Source: Helopsaltes ochotensis (taxonomy: Eukaryota; Chordata; Aves; Passeriformes; Locustellidae). Taken from it: 64,000 nucleotides of DNA. The stretch is taken from positions 71,950-135,949 of the forward strand of contig VXBM01001009.1 of NCBI GenBank assembly GCA_013400155.1. Reading direction: 5' to 3'. Below, in pieces: positions 1 through 11,112 of this stretch (its first letter is position 1; each line of letters opens with the position of its first letter). Both the position numbers and the translations under genes were made by a program. The notes under the pieces were generated by a model. It ran no database searches and had not been told where the DNA came from. It worked only from the letters and a program-made list of their open reading frames with translations.

Positions 1-870
1 CTTGGGAACAGAGAAATCCATCAGGAGAGGCTGCTCAGGGACAGCAATGTCCAAGAGAGCCGGGTAAGGGTCCCTCCAGCCCTTCCAGGGTGCAGGCTCC
101 AGCCCCCTGCCTTCCGTGGAGAAGACACCATGGAACAAAAAGGGTTACAGGGAAAAGTCCTTTAAAAACCACTCTCTCTGTGGAAGATCTGCTGCAATTT
201 AAATCCCAGTAAAGGCCCTTCCCCAGAGCTGGACACACACTTGTCCCCGGGCTGTGACACATCCAGAGGTGTGTGAAACCCAGCCACGGTCTGTCAACAG
301 CAGGAGGGAGGCTCTGGCCTCCAGTGAAGAGGCTGCACACATCTGGCCTTTCACTCCGAATGAAATCGATTTTCTTCCATGTAAAAATCCACATGAAAGC
401 CAACTCTGACATGCAAACATCCGACTACAAACCCCTCCTCGCTCCAGAGCCGATCTGCGGGGAACGACCCGAGCGAGGCAGCTCTGAGCCCAGCGACCAA
501 AGCACCTCCTCCGAGCGACCTGAGCATCCCCACCACGGCCCTCGGCACCGAAATCTGCCCCCAAATATAGCCAAAATATTTATTTCAGCACCCACTCTGC
601 TCTCGGCCCTCCACGGCTGCCGGGCGCTCCTCACGCTGCAGCAGAGCAGTGTTGAAGTCCCAGGTTCCACTCGAGAACCAGGGCATTTGTTTTCTTGTCT
701 GATCAAGGTCAAAACTATTAAAATACCCTTAGGTTCTCAGTCGAGTGAAATGAACTGGTAATACATTTGGCAAGTTAATCTGTGGATTGCCTTCTCACAT
801 GAGACCAGCTGTTGTGTTTCTAAGTACAAGCAGTATTTACCTCCAATAATGAAATGACTGAACGTAATAT
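1..870. other. Unique non-coding stretch, no gene recognised
   Basis: No exon or repeat is recognised here. The part around 440-660 is richer in G+C and contains scattered CpG dinucleotides, which makes frames on both strands stay open by composition. The overlapping open frames here (for example 273-761 plus) resemble no protein family known to me and have no coding-like periodic structure that I can see. From about 700 the sequence turns AT-rich and leads into a poly(A) run. Confidence 0.6.
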
Positions 871-890
871 AAAAAAAAAAAAAAAAAAAA
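871..890 (+). repeat. poly(A) homopolymer, 20 bases
   Basis: An uninterrupted run of 20 A follows AT-rich sequence and is followed by TTAAAAACCCC. There is no retrotransposed body upstream and no flanking duplication that I can see, so it is called a simple repeat. Confidence 0.9.
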
Positions 891-2694
891 TTAAAAACCC
901 CACCAAAACAATGTTCCCTTGCCTACTGCACAGCCCTGGGTTACACTTACAGGCCTAATAAACTGATTTGTCAAAGCCATCAGGAGCGAGGATGATCATC
1001 TGGAGACCAGATGAACTGAAATACGTGTAATTATAAGTTGCCCATTTTGTTCTCTTTTATCTCCCACATATCTCTGCTTTGCTCTCAGCTACGTGTGCAT
1101 GTTTATGCGTAACCAAGCATTTAGCTACAGGCCTAAAATCCAGGCTTTTATTACCACTTTTACTGTAGTCTAGCACGAGAGAGTTCTTCCTTCACGGCAC
1201 ACTCAGGCAAAATAAAAATCTGGTGACGTTACTTTTGTATTTTAATGCGCAGCACATGCACATGGACACACTGTGCTTATAGGAACAAATAAAAAATACA
1301 GCTACAGTCAGATGTAACATGTTTCCAACCCCCATACAGCCTCAGCTTGTCTATTAAACATGTCCATAGCTGAAAATTAGAGAATCAAACGTGATTTGAT
1401 TCTACTTCACCTAATTTCCTAAACAGTAGGGGCTGCTTTTTTTCCTAATATTTACTACTATGTAAGACCCCACTGCTCTGCAGGAACTGGAGTTTCACTT
1501 CTACTCTTTGAATTAGGGTGGTATAAAGCACCAGAGATGTATTGGTGAGTATTTATGAAGGCAAAATATTCTGGGTTTTTTTTATGAATGATATGAACAA
1601 TATTTCAAAGCGTGTATTTACAGTATAAATATGATAAGGAGCAATCTGAGCAGACACACTCGCAAAAAGTCTGACAGGAAAACAGAGAACAGGACAGAGG
1701 AGAAATGATAAAGGAGGAAGTAGGAGAGATTATAAGTGACAGTGGAGGAGGATGAATTTCCTGGAAGATGAGAGTTTTAAGGAGGGATTTGAATGAACAG
1801 ACAGAGAGCTGCTGGAAAAGGGGTGGGAGGCCTGCAGAGGAAATGATACCTGAGGGTGAGCAAAGGATGCCAAGGAGAACACAAACAAAGAAAGATTTGG
1901 AAATAAAATCAGGCATGAAAATCAGTCTGGGAAACGGCACCAGGACATGACAAATGAGCTCCAATTCTGTGGGACTCAGCCCCTCTCTAATAAGGGATTG
2001 GCATGCTAGCCCAAAATTTCCTGCAGCCTGCCCTGGAGAAAGGGGAGGGCTGAAATCCTGAGACCAGTGGTTCCAGTAATGAAGGGGCTTTGCTGAACTC
2101 CTCAGCCAAAATAAACCCTTTTCCATGAACCTGGGGTACAAAGCTCACTCCCTGACTCTACCTGAAGCAAATACAGACCAAATACTTCTGTGCAGGTGGG
2201 TTATTGCTTCCATAAAAAAAAAATAAAATCAGAACTCTTTGCGTGGTGGAACTGCTTCCGACTGCTGCTAAAAGCTTAAGAGAGGCTTTGAGTAAAAGGA
2301 GTTCTCTCTGGCTTAAGAAAACTCCTTTTTAACTCTTTTTTTTTTTAACTGATAAAGAAGATGTCTCTCTACAGCATCTGCACAGAGTCACTGAGGGTAT
2401 CCAGCTGCATTATAACATCCTGTTCACATGGGCCATAAAGATTTCAGTGGCCACTGCAAAACAGCTTCTCCTTCAAGGCACTGAAGAGATCCCTGCCCAT
2501 GAAGCTGTTAGAATTGCTCTGAGATATAATTCCCAAATTTAAGCCAGAAGTTTTTGATCTCCTCTACCGAGCTGCATCCAGGTGCTCCAAGAGCAGGAAA
2601 GGGTTTGGCTGCTGGAGGCATTTTGGACACTGGAATTACACAGCAACTTATCTAAAAAAGAAATGCCCACTCCTAACGGACAAGAAAATAGAAA
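891..2694. other. AT-rich non-coding stretch with a purine-rich segment
   Basis: No gene is recognised. About 1650-1930 is strongly purine-biased on the plus strand, which removes stop codons from the minus strand and yields a 178-codon Ser/Leu/Pro-rich frame at 1605-2141. I regard that frame as a composition artefact. The purine-rich segment has the look of an old decayed interspersed repeat, but I cannot assign a family. Short A or T runs lie near 2213 and 2336. Confidence 0.5.
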
Positions 2695-2711
2695 TTTTTT
2701 TTTTTTTTTTT
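2695..2711 (+). repeat. poly(T) homopolymer, 17 bases
   Basis: An uninterrupted T run within otherwise unique sequence. Confidence 0.85.
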
Positions 2712-3980
2712 GCCTGGCTTGTTTGATGCACAGAACTGACCAAATTATGGACATAGTTCCTGTAAGTCTCTTAAAAAGTTGGCGGAGGAGATAAATCAAT
2801 TCAAGCTCTTTTTCTCAGGTGCTGAATCCCATTTGGGATGGATCCCAGCCTTCAGGCATTCATAAAACACCCACAATTTTTTCCAGGTATAATAACAGTT
2901 CACACTTATTGTCTCCCACAGAGTTATTTAAAACACTGAATGGAAATAGTCTTGCCCTCAGTTTTTAAGGGGAGAGTGAATCCAACCTTGAGAAACAGTG
3001 GAAAAATCACAAACAAAACTCCTGTCTTCTGCATCTCCCTTCTGCCCTCTAGTTCTCACTTCTTCCCCCACATCTGAATTTTCATTTTAAACATCCACAC
3101 GCCAATTAACAGCCTCAAAATCCAGCTTTTTGTCCGTCTCCCTCCTCCCAGTAGTGAAAAATCCCCGTGTTTGTACACAGGCTTGGGAAGGTGGTTTTCT
3201 AGTCAGGAGAAATTCTCTCTCTCTCTCTTTCTCTCAACATCCTGAGTGGGAAGATGGAAGCGCTGCCAACAGGAAAGCTGCACTGGGAGCTGGGAGCAGG
3301 GCAGGATAAGGGTCTGGATACAGCATCTAAAAACTGCCTCCAGTGCAGTTCCTCCAGGGCTTCTCTAAATAGATCTTTTCCATGCCCGAATCCCAAGTTT
3401 CTCCCTACACCTTTCAATATATTTAGCTCATTAGAAAGCCCCTTTGCGGAGGTGCTAAAACAGAAAACCAGGATGGAATACTTCAAGCCTGGCAGATAAA
3501 CGGCGAGGCTGAGCTCCCCAAACTTCTGCAGACTTCAAAGCCCCGCAGATATTGTTTAATCAATGCTAGAGCTGCAAGGCCAGCTGCGTTCTTCTGTTTG
3601 TTCTTACATGCTAATCCAAGTTTACCAAAACGGAGGGATTTTTGCATCTGGGCTATTTGGATTCGGGCCCGCTCCTCTGGTAACCTGTCCTTGGCCTCTC
3701 CTTCCGTCTCCGTGGCGCGTCCCACCCCTCTCTCCGCTGTCCCTCGTGCTTTTTTAGTGCTGCTTGCCCTGTCAGGGAGATCAATAATTGCTTTGTCGTG
3801 CTTCAGGACGAGCCCTCTCAGCTCCCGGGTTCCTGTGCGAGCCCACTGTGGCTTTGGACAGGGCTGACATTTATAAACAGCGTCTGAAAGCTCTGCGGGC
3901 CCTTCCCTCATCAATCTCCCAGTAGCTTCCTGCTCTGTTTTAGGCATGAAAATAAAAACGATGAAGCGCTTCTAAGCTAA
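2712..3980. other. Unique stretch with a CT microsatellite and a CpG-bearing patch
   Basis: No gene is recognised. A short CT-rich repeat lies at about 3210-3236. Around 3650-3860 the G+C content rises and CpG dinucleotides appear repeatedly, for example in the GGCGCGTCCC context near 3715. This is too short and too sparse to call a CpG island. An octamer-like ATGCAAA lies near 3985, inside AT-rich sequence. Confidence 0.5.
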
Positions 3981-6675
3981 TTATATGCAAAGCTGAAATA
4001 CATAAAAAATACAAAAATACATAAAAACCTGAAGTTTTTGGGTTTCAGAGACCCTTGAAGGCGTCTCCTCTGTCCCCAAACCAGCACCAATCTTTTTCCC
4101 TGCGCCGCTTTGCCCTCTGTCTCTTCGCATTTGACCATTTCCTATTTTGTTTGTGAGAGCCTGAACAGACACCAAGCACCACCAGGAAGAAAAATAAAGC
4201 ACGAACGGGTGTCGGGTAAACAAGGCATGGGGCTCCAGCGTTGTTTGGGGCTGGCACTCCTCGAGAACAATGTTGTTTGCCCGGGTGGCTGTGGGGCAGG
4301 AAATAACCTTTGGGAGCCCGTGACCCCACTGCTGCCACAGAGAAAAAAAACTGGTAAAAGCAGGTTTTTGCAAGGATTTGCCCCAACAAGGAGCTCAGCC
4401 TCTGCTCAGAGCCTTCAGCAGAAGCGTGATCACCACCTTTGGCTTTTATCCTGTGGGTTTTGTTTTCCTTTCCTACAGAACCAGTCTAACAGAAGGCGGC
4501 TTTTCCTCTGAGTGCTTCACATTTTTCAAGTTTCAGTCAATTGTGTTTCACAATCCTCTCAAGATCTCCATGCTGGGAGCACAGGTTGCCTCTGCAAAGA
4601 GGATTCTTTGTCATAGAACTGCTATCACCATTAGGGTGTGAAAAAAAAACCCAATTTCATGGCTTCTGATCCCTATCCCACCTTCCCACCTCATCTCCTG
4701 GCAGAGGAGAGGGAGCAGGGAGGGCAGTGGGGGCTCGTTTGGATCAGATGCCACCACCACAGCCCTTGCTCAGGGTGCTCTGCCTGGGAGGAAGGAAATT
4801 GAGGTTCCACCCCAAACCCCAGCACGCGCTTTTGAGGATTCCCGCATCTTCCAAGGGTTAAGTCACCACATGCACAGCCTGAAGTGCCTCGAGGTCTAGA
4901 GCGAGGCACTGTTTTTGGAAGGCTGCCTAGGAAGAACTGCTAAGAGGTTAAAATCCTTCCTAGCTGGCCCCAAAGACGTTCACAAAGGGGTTACAAGAGG
5001 AGAAATGAGAGCCAGCTCTGAGGTGGGGTGAAGGGAGGATCCAAATGAGCTAAAAAGAGCTTGGTTGTGCTTTCCCTGACAACCCAAGTGGCTCAATAGG
5101 AGAAGAGGGTTTATATGAACTTGTTTTAAATTGTGACACCAGGCCTGCTAATCTACACTGCTCATAGAGGAAATATTCTGCCCCAGACACAAACCCACTG
5201 GATCCCCTTCGGCAGAAGGGAGCAGCAGGAAGGTCCATGTCCACTACACCACGACTCAAAGCTCCACGTGGCTTCTAAAACAAATTCATTATCTTCCAAA
5301 TAATCTTCAAGCCTTGGGAATATTGAAATTACCCCCAAGAAAGCAGAAGACAAAAAGCACAGAAGAGCACGGGATTATTTTAACAGCCGTCAGAACGCAT
5401 CCCTAATTTCAAATCCACGCTTTTAAGGCGGGGGATGAAAGTTTTGAGCATTTCTAGACCATCCTGCCACACTTCTCCCACCCAGCCACCCACGAGGGCA
5501 GGCTGGGGATGTGCTGGGCACACCAGGAGTCCCTGCCAGGCCGGGCACGGAGGGGCAGAGCCCACGGGGAACAGTCGGTGCTACCACAGCAGGATCACGC
5601 TCGTAATCCCGACGAGATAATCACTGATGTTGTGACCCACTTAAAAAAATGAGTTCATTTTCCACATATCCAATTTCAGTGGCTTTTTAGGACATTACCC
5701 CCCTGTAGGTTTACGGGCAAATGAGTGCTCAGCTTATTCTCCATCATTTTCTGCACCAGTAATGCTATGCCATGGGAAGTGTGAAATTAGTCCATAATCT
5801 TTAAGCCCCTTGTTTTCTGGATGACAGAAAACTTGCTTTGCTAACAACCCCAAACCTCCTTGCAGAGCTGCATTCCCTGGGAGCCAAAGCAGCACATGGA
5901 ATTTCATGTTACCTTGCCAGGAATAAATAACCCCCAACTTTTCACACCTCCCTCCTCCCAAAAATGGTTTTTTTAGATCAACCATTCCGATTCAATCCAT
6001 CTTGGGCATGGGCGCAGCACTTAAGAGAAATCAGGGAATTCCAAAAGGAGGGGAAAACCAAGGGATCAAGTGGCACAAGGAGCACAGAATATGTTTTTTT
6101 TTTCATCAAGCTGTCCTTGCAATTGCACTCTGTGGTCAAACCATGCCAAACTCCCAGTGCCCAGAAGATGCCATTTCCCCGCTCCAGAGCTCATTTTCCA
6201 CCTCTCTGTGTCAGTGTCACCAGGTGCCCAATTTAAAGTCAATTCCACGCAATGCTGAGGCTGACAGGGTAGCCTGGATTTCCTAATTTTACCTATGCCT
6301 CTGTTTTTTTCAGCAAATACAATCGACATGGAATTTTTTAATAAAAAAAGGAATCCCAAACACTTACTGTAACTATTTTGATTCTGCTTCTAATACAGGT
6401 AGATTAAATATGAAAGATTTGTTTGTTTGAGGGATTTTTTTTTTTTCCATGCCGGCTACTTCTTCCACGTGTATGGAAGCAGCACAAACCTATGTGTTAA
6501 TTCTGAAATGTTCTTTACATGGTATTTGGGTTGCCCTTATAGAAGAAGAGAACATCCAGAATTCCTTGTAATTACTCAGTCAAACCAGTGATATTTGTTT
6601 TAATTGTGCTTCTAATCTTTGAGCTCCTTTCCATGCAATGTATTTTTGTGTGACAGAACCCTCTATAGGAACAAC
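3981..6675. other. Unique non-coding stretch
   Basis: No exon or repeat family is recognised. A short A-rich reiterated tract (ATACATAAAAA-like units) spans about 3999-4027. The remainder has mixed composition with only short chance frames on both strands. Confidence 0.55.
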
Positions 6676-6757
6676 TAAAAAAACCCAAAAAAACAAAAAC
6701 CAAACCAAACCAAACCAAAACAAAAACCAAAAAAACAAACAAACAAAAAAACCCCCA
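6676..6757 (+). repeat. A/C-rich simple repeat, (CCAAA)n/(CAAA)n-like
   Basis: About 80 bases made almost entirely of A and C, with successive CCAAA, CAAAA and CAAA units. The T+G content inside the tract is close to zero. It is an imperfect microsatellite, not a coding region. Confidence 0.9.
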
Positions 6758-7284
6758 AGCTGTTTATTCCTAAATTAGCATTACCTTCTACCAGGGAGAA
6801 GATGACCTTTTCTTACATAAATGACACGCTACTTCCAACCAAAATATCAGTTAATTTCGATTTGGATCATAGCTCAGTAGAAATTTGGCCAACTTCTCTC
6901 TAGATAGAGACACCACCCTCGCTGCTATTGCTGCCCTTGGAAAATCCATCCTTGGGAAGTCCATCCAGCTGTCAATCACTTCCCAGTAAAGCCACGGCCA
7001 CGTGAGAGCAGGCATGAAGTTCTTCCCAGATTTCATTTAAAAATGCAAATGGAACGATCTTCAGAAGTACATTCTTCGGCTGGACACACTGAAGTGTCCT
7101 ATTTCTAAATTATTCCAGTTACCAATTACTTGGGTTTAAGCAGTCCCAAACCAAACCAGTTCTGGCACAGCAAAGTTTATACTTTTAAACGTTCCAGTCT
7201 TTGCCTTAGATTTAGAAGGGCTTTGCACCTCTCAGGACTTGGCTCATGCGTTTCAGAGGAAGAGAGATGAAAGACAGTCAACGC
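6758..7284. other. Unique stretch, nothing recognised
   Basis: Mixed-composition sequence. A minor local duplication lies at about 6936-6968, where a CCTTGGGAAGTCCATCC-like unit occurs twice in tandem with small differences. There is no gene. Confidence 0.5.
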
Positions 7285-7465
7285 TGATCATGGAATCACA
7301 GAATTATTGAGGTTGGAAAAGACCTCCAAGATCAGCAAGTCCAACCTTTGGCCTAACACCCCCATGCCCACTAAACCACACTGGGAAGTGCCACATCTAC
7401 TGATTTTTTTGGACGCTTCCAAGGACAGTGACTCCACCACTTCCCTGGGGAATGTTCCATCCAGC
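7285..7465 (-). mobile_element. CR1 LINE 3' fragment, 5'-truncated
   Basis: Read on the plus strand, the block begins ATCATGGAATCACAGAAT, continues with GAGGTTGGAAAAGACCTCC, and later has a GTGACTCCACCACTTCCCTGGG segment. These are landmarks of the reverse complement of avian CR1 3' untranslated regions, so the element lies on the minus strand with its 3' end at the low coordinate. Only the terminal ~180 bases survive, which is typical because CR1 copies are usually 5'-truncated. No reverse-transcriptase coding sequence is present. It belongs to the subfamily type with a TTTTCCAACC terminal block. Confidence 0.93.
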
Positions 7466-8040
7466 AGAGACGACCCAAAGGACGGCGACTTACTGAACTG
7501 CCAGACAGCAGAAAGAACTAAGGGGAAGAAAATAATATTTTCTAGATTTTATTTTTAAATTGCATTTCACTGCTTCACGTATGGTTAAAAAAATCCCCAA
7601 ATTGGAGCACTTTCCCTTTTCAAAATGGCCCTCCTTGGCAGCATCTGCTTCCACCAGCAAAGCCCCTCCAGAAGAACCCGCTCCGCCACCCCGTAGCCAA
7701 CGCTTCACTCCCTCTCTTTCCAACCCAAACCACCAGACTGGTCACTGCTTCCCACTTCTCCCCAAACCACTTTCGGCAGGAAAAACACACACAAACACGG
7801 GGTGAGAGATCTTTCCCAGCCCTGCCTGTGGGTGGTAAGGAGGGCCCAGCCCAGCCCAGCCTTTCCGTGCGAGGCGACGGCTCCGCTCGGGAACGCGAAT
7901 CCGCAGGGCTGTGGCAGGTTTCTGCTTTTTTCCAAAAAACGCTCTCCCCAGCTGCAGCACATTACTTGTGGCAAACTTTTCTTGGATCTTAAATGGGTTT
8001 TGAAGCCATGCTGTCAGCTGCCTTCATGTCACCCCGCTAT
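7466..8040. other. Unique stretch downstream of a candidate minus-strand promoter
   Basis: No gene is recognised. The segment around 7640-7900 is G+C-richer. Short minus-strand frames exist (for example 7705-7974) but resemble no known protein. If the candidate promoter at 8 kb is real, this stretch would be the first transcribed sequence. Confidence 0.4.
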
Positions 8041-8230
8041 ATTATGATTGAATCTCCTGTTCCTTTTATAGAGTTGTTCTCTCCTAATAAAACACCGAGC
8101 GCCGGTCGGAGCGTCGGCATCGCCGCTCGGGGATGCGATAACCTCCTGCTCCGCTCCCTGCTCCGCGCTCTCGGGATCCTCCAGCGCGTCCATCCAGCCC
8201 CAGAAACTCGGCCTGTTTATACAAAACCCT
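8041..8230 (-). promoter_or_regulatory. Candidate CpG-dense promoter or enhancer with minus-strand TATA box
   Basis: The segment about 8094-8210 contains roughly 18 CpG dinucleotides in about 120 bases, far denser than the surrounding DNA, where CpG is depleted. Just to its left, plus-strand TTTTATA at 8064-8070 reads as TATAAAA (in the context CTCTATAAAAGG) on the minus strand. A start site about 30 bases away would fall near 8035-8040, with transcription toward lower coordinates. CpG density is seen directly; promoter activity is inference. No first exon or splice donor was confirmed, and a CpG-bearing enhancer is the main alternative. Confidence 0.35.
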
Positions 8231-8401
8231 GACCCCACCCCCATTCCCAGTTATTTTAAGAGCTCGTACTTTGGAACTGGGCAATATTCCTGAGCACATG
8301 AAAGAACGCACGGAGTACAAACAGCTAGAAATGAATATCTGCAGCTCGTTGCGGCAGCCGCCTACGAAGGTGATACCTTCAAGCTGTTTGTCGGAGTAAA
8401 G

Positions 8402-8405
<4 letters not shown>
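8231..8405. other. Unique sequence between the CpG patch and poly(A)
   Basis: Moderate composition with a few further CpGs around 8345-8370 (GTTGCGGCAGCCGCC). It looks like unique, possibly conserved DNA, and carries no gene that I can recognise. Confidence 0.4.

Positions 8406-8487
<82 letters not shown>
8406..8487 (+). repeat. Very long poly(A) run, 82 bases
   Basis: An uninterrupted run of 82 A, flanked on the left by AGTAAAGCAGC and on the right by GCTGTTACTTG. There is no polyadenylation signal and no retrocopy body upstream, so a processed-pseudogene tail is unlikely. The exact length should be treated with caution, because homopolymers this long are commonly miscounted in assemblies. 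Confidence 0.95.
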
Positions 8488-8490
<3 letters not shown>

Positions 8491-9778
8491 GTTACTTGTC
8501 AACTTTTGGATAAGATACATTGCAAAACAATATTCATTTTCCCTGGCAAAGGCAAAACCGCATTTTATAGGTGTGAACTATTTCCAAACTTCAAAACTGT
8601 ATCGTAAATGAACTGTGAACGGGTAGAAAAACACTCTGGCTACGGTGGCGAGGAAGCAAATGACTTCAAATGTAGGGAATTAAAATAATCACAGTTTATT
8701 TTTAATACGTTTAAAGACTAAAAATATTTTCACCTTCCATCCTACTGCATTTGAACAGAATCCATCAACAAGAGCTTATAAATCTGTTATTCTTAATGGG
8801 TTTCATGCCAATGTTGTGTTTAAAGTCATGAGACTAAAAGAAAAACTACATTCCTGGGGCATAATGCTGCACAGTGAAACAGAAATGCTTCGCTGAAATC
8901 TAACTTGACAACATTTGTTGTTAGGATTTCCAGGACTTTCATCAGGGATGTTTCTCAAAGAATCCCGTCTCTCAGAAATTGTTTTTGTCGTGGTAACAGA
9001 CTCGACTATTAATGAGAAAACAGTAAGAAGCTTTAGTGTCCTAATGGATACTAAATGACCTGGAGGATCTGAAACACTTATGTGCAGAAAAAATACATAT
9101 GTGCAATTCCTCTGGCTCAGGAGATTTGTTAGGTGGGATGCAATGTACTAAAGGAGGTAACTCAATACATGTGGAAAAACAACAGCGTTTTACATAAAAA
9201 CAATCCCATTAACCTCGCACGTTAAAAAAAAGAAAAAAATCATATCCTGCCTAATGTGACTTTCACAAATCAGAAGAAATCGGGTCAAAATAGTAGATAA
9301 ATATGCAGTGCCTCGAAGCCTCTGGATGTCCTCAAGACAGAGAGGCTACGAGCAAACACTGACATTTGACACAGATACAGCTGTTGAAAATATGTCTTCA
9401 TCATACTCAGATGGAGATAGAGACAGAATAAAATTCCTCCAGAATAAATCCAAAGGTTAAAAAAAAGTAATCTAAAACCAGATGCTGCAGGACGTGCAAA
9501 AATGAAGATGCAAATTTAATTTTGCAGACCTGGAGGGAAATCCCCGCCGGCGTTCACGCTCAGTCCACCTTTACCGAGGAGCCCTCAAAAGCTCCTCAAA
9601 ATCAACAGCAATAAATATTTTGAAGGAGGAAAACTCTGTAAAGTCTATTCATTTTACTTTCTGAAATGGTGCAAAAATGTTACCTACTCCCTGTGCAGTT
9701 ATTAGTCTCCGTAATGTAACATAACAGATACTTTCTAAATCCTTTTAGACCTTCTCCCCCTCGCTGGAAAGATCATCA
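8488..9778. other. AT-rich non-coding stretch
   Basis: No gene, LINE or LTR is recognised. The sequence is AT-rich and depleted of CpG, and almost no frame stays open beyond 60 codons on either strand. A short A-rich patch lies near 9222-9239. The texture is that of unique intergenic or intronic DNA. Confidence 0.6.
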
Positions 9779-9806
9779 TTTTTTTCTTTTTTTTCTTTTT
9801 TTTTAT
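9779..9806 (+). repeat. T-rich tract with interspersed C
   Basis: About 28 bases of T interrupted by single C residues, then TTTTATTTC. Simple low-complexity sequence. Confidence 0.85.
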
Positions 9807-11089
9807 TTCAAAGTGGATTTAATAAAGAAAAGGAGTGCTGTTAAAGTAATACGTGAGGCTTTGACATTAAGCAGTGCAACCCTGCAGAGTCGGCAAGAAC
9901 AGGGTCTCTAATCTCCAGTGATTTATAGAGGGCTCTTCCTTCATCTCTGCACTCAGGGAGGGCCAAAAAGTTTAGAGACAGGCTGGCGTCCCCCTTGCTC
10001 CACACCGCCAGCTCCTGCTGGCCAGGCTGCCGGCACAAACCTTTAACCACTTCACTGCTGGCTCCCCCTCACCCATTAAAGGCCCTTTTATTTATTTGTA
10101 TTTATAGAACAAAGTGATCTCAGAGTTAAGTAATGCCCACGGAGGTAAATGTTTATGTCTGTCATCAGAAATTTATAAGCAGAGGGGGAGAAGCTAATAG
10201 GCAGAGAGGAAAGACCAAAACTGTGGAGTGTTTGATGCTCCTCTGAGTAAGCTCTGAAAAGCTCCGAGTAGAAACACATCTTAATTAAAAACTTACAAAT
10301 ATATACAGTTAATTTTAAAGCTAAATAACTGAATTACAGACACCAGACAGCCTATTAGCAGCTGAAGGAGAATGTTTGCCTCATACTGGCCGAACGTTAC
10401 ACAAAAGTTCAAAGAGTATGTTCCCAAACACAAATGCAAGAAACTATTAAGCTCTTGTCACAAGACAGAAATATCTCATTTGAATGGATTTCAAATGCAT
10501 CATTTTTTTAGGGAAATGACCAGTTCCTTCTGCACTGTAAAAGCACTGAAGCCTCTGCTGCTCATCCAAAAATCAAGCCCGGGTCTGACATGAACTGAGC
10601 GCTGGGAGATTTGCATCACCAGCAGGAATTCCATGGGGTCGAGAGGATCAGATGTGCACAGAATGCAACTTCAGGCATTGGTGAAGTCATGCTTGGGCAC
10701 TCGGGCACCTCTCCCTGCCCAGGTGACCCCTCTGAGCCAGGTGCCCCCAAAGCCCAGCACTGCCCTTCCCCGTCTCTGTGTCCGTATCTCTTTAAGCCCT
10801 CCTCTCCCCCAGAATCCCAGCAATCCCAACACAGCAGGGCTCCACGCGAGAACACAAAAACCAAACTCAAATTCACCACAATGTTGACAGGATTCGATGT
10901 TCTCATTTGCAGGAACACACAGAGAAGCCACGAAACACGTGCAGAACCACCCTGCACCTTCCCAGACCCACGGAGGTGACAGTGGCATCTCTTTTTTTCA
11001 GGTCACTGCTTGGACTGAAACTTTCTGGCCAGATCAAGCTGCCCTTGAAAACTGAATCTTGCACAAACATGGGCTGGATGTTTTAGGGC
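9807..11089. other. Unique non-coding stretch
   Basis: No exon is recognised. A G+C-richer segment lies at about 10620-10980, with overlapping chance frames on both strands (10611-10979 plus, 10616-10988 minus) that are Pro/Ser-rich and unlike known proteins. Confidence 0.5.
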
Positions 11090-11112
11090 TTTTTTTTTTT
11101 TTTTTTTTTTTT
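11090..11112 (+). repeat. poly(T) homopolymer, 23 bases
   Basis: An uninterrupted T run followed by AATATTCATGC. No retrotransposon body adjoins it on the complementary strand. Confidence 0.9.

Noticed and set aside
273..761. 162-codon plus-strand open frame
   Set aside because: It lies in a G+C-rich, stop-poor segment with overlapping open frames on the minus strand. No domain or family resemblance.
1605..2141. 178-codon minus-strand frame, Ser/Leu/Pro-rich
   Set aside because: Explained by a purine-rich plus strand that removes stop codons. Low-complexity translation with no recognisable family.
8406..8487. Poly(A) as the tail of a processed pseudogene
   Set aside because: No polyadenylation signal, no spliced-gene body upstream and no target-site duplication could be seen.
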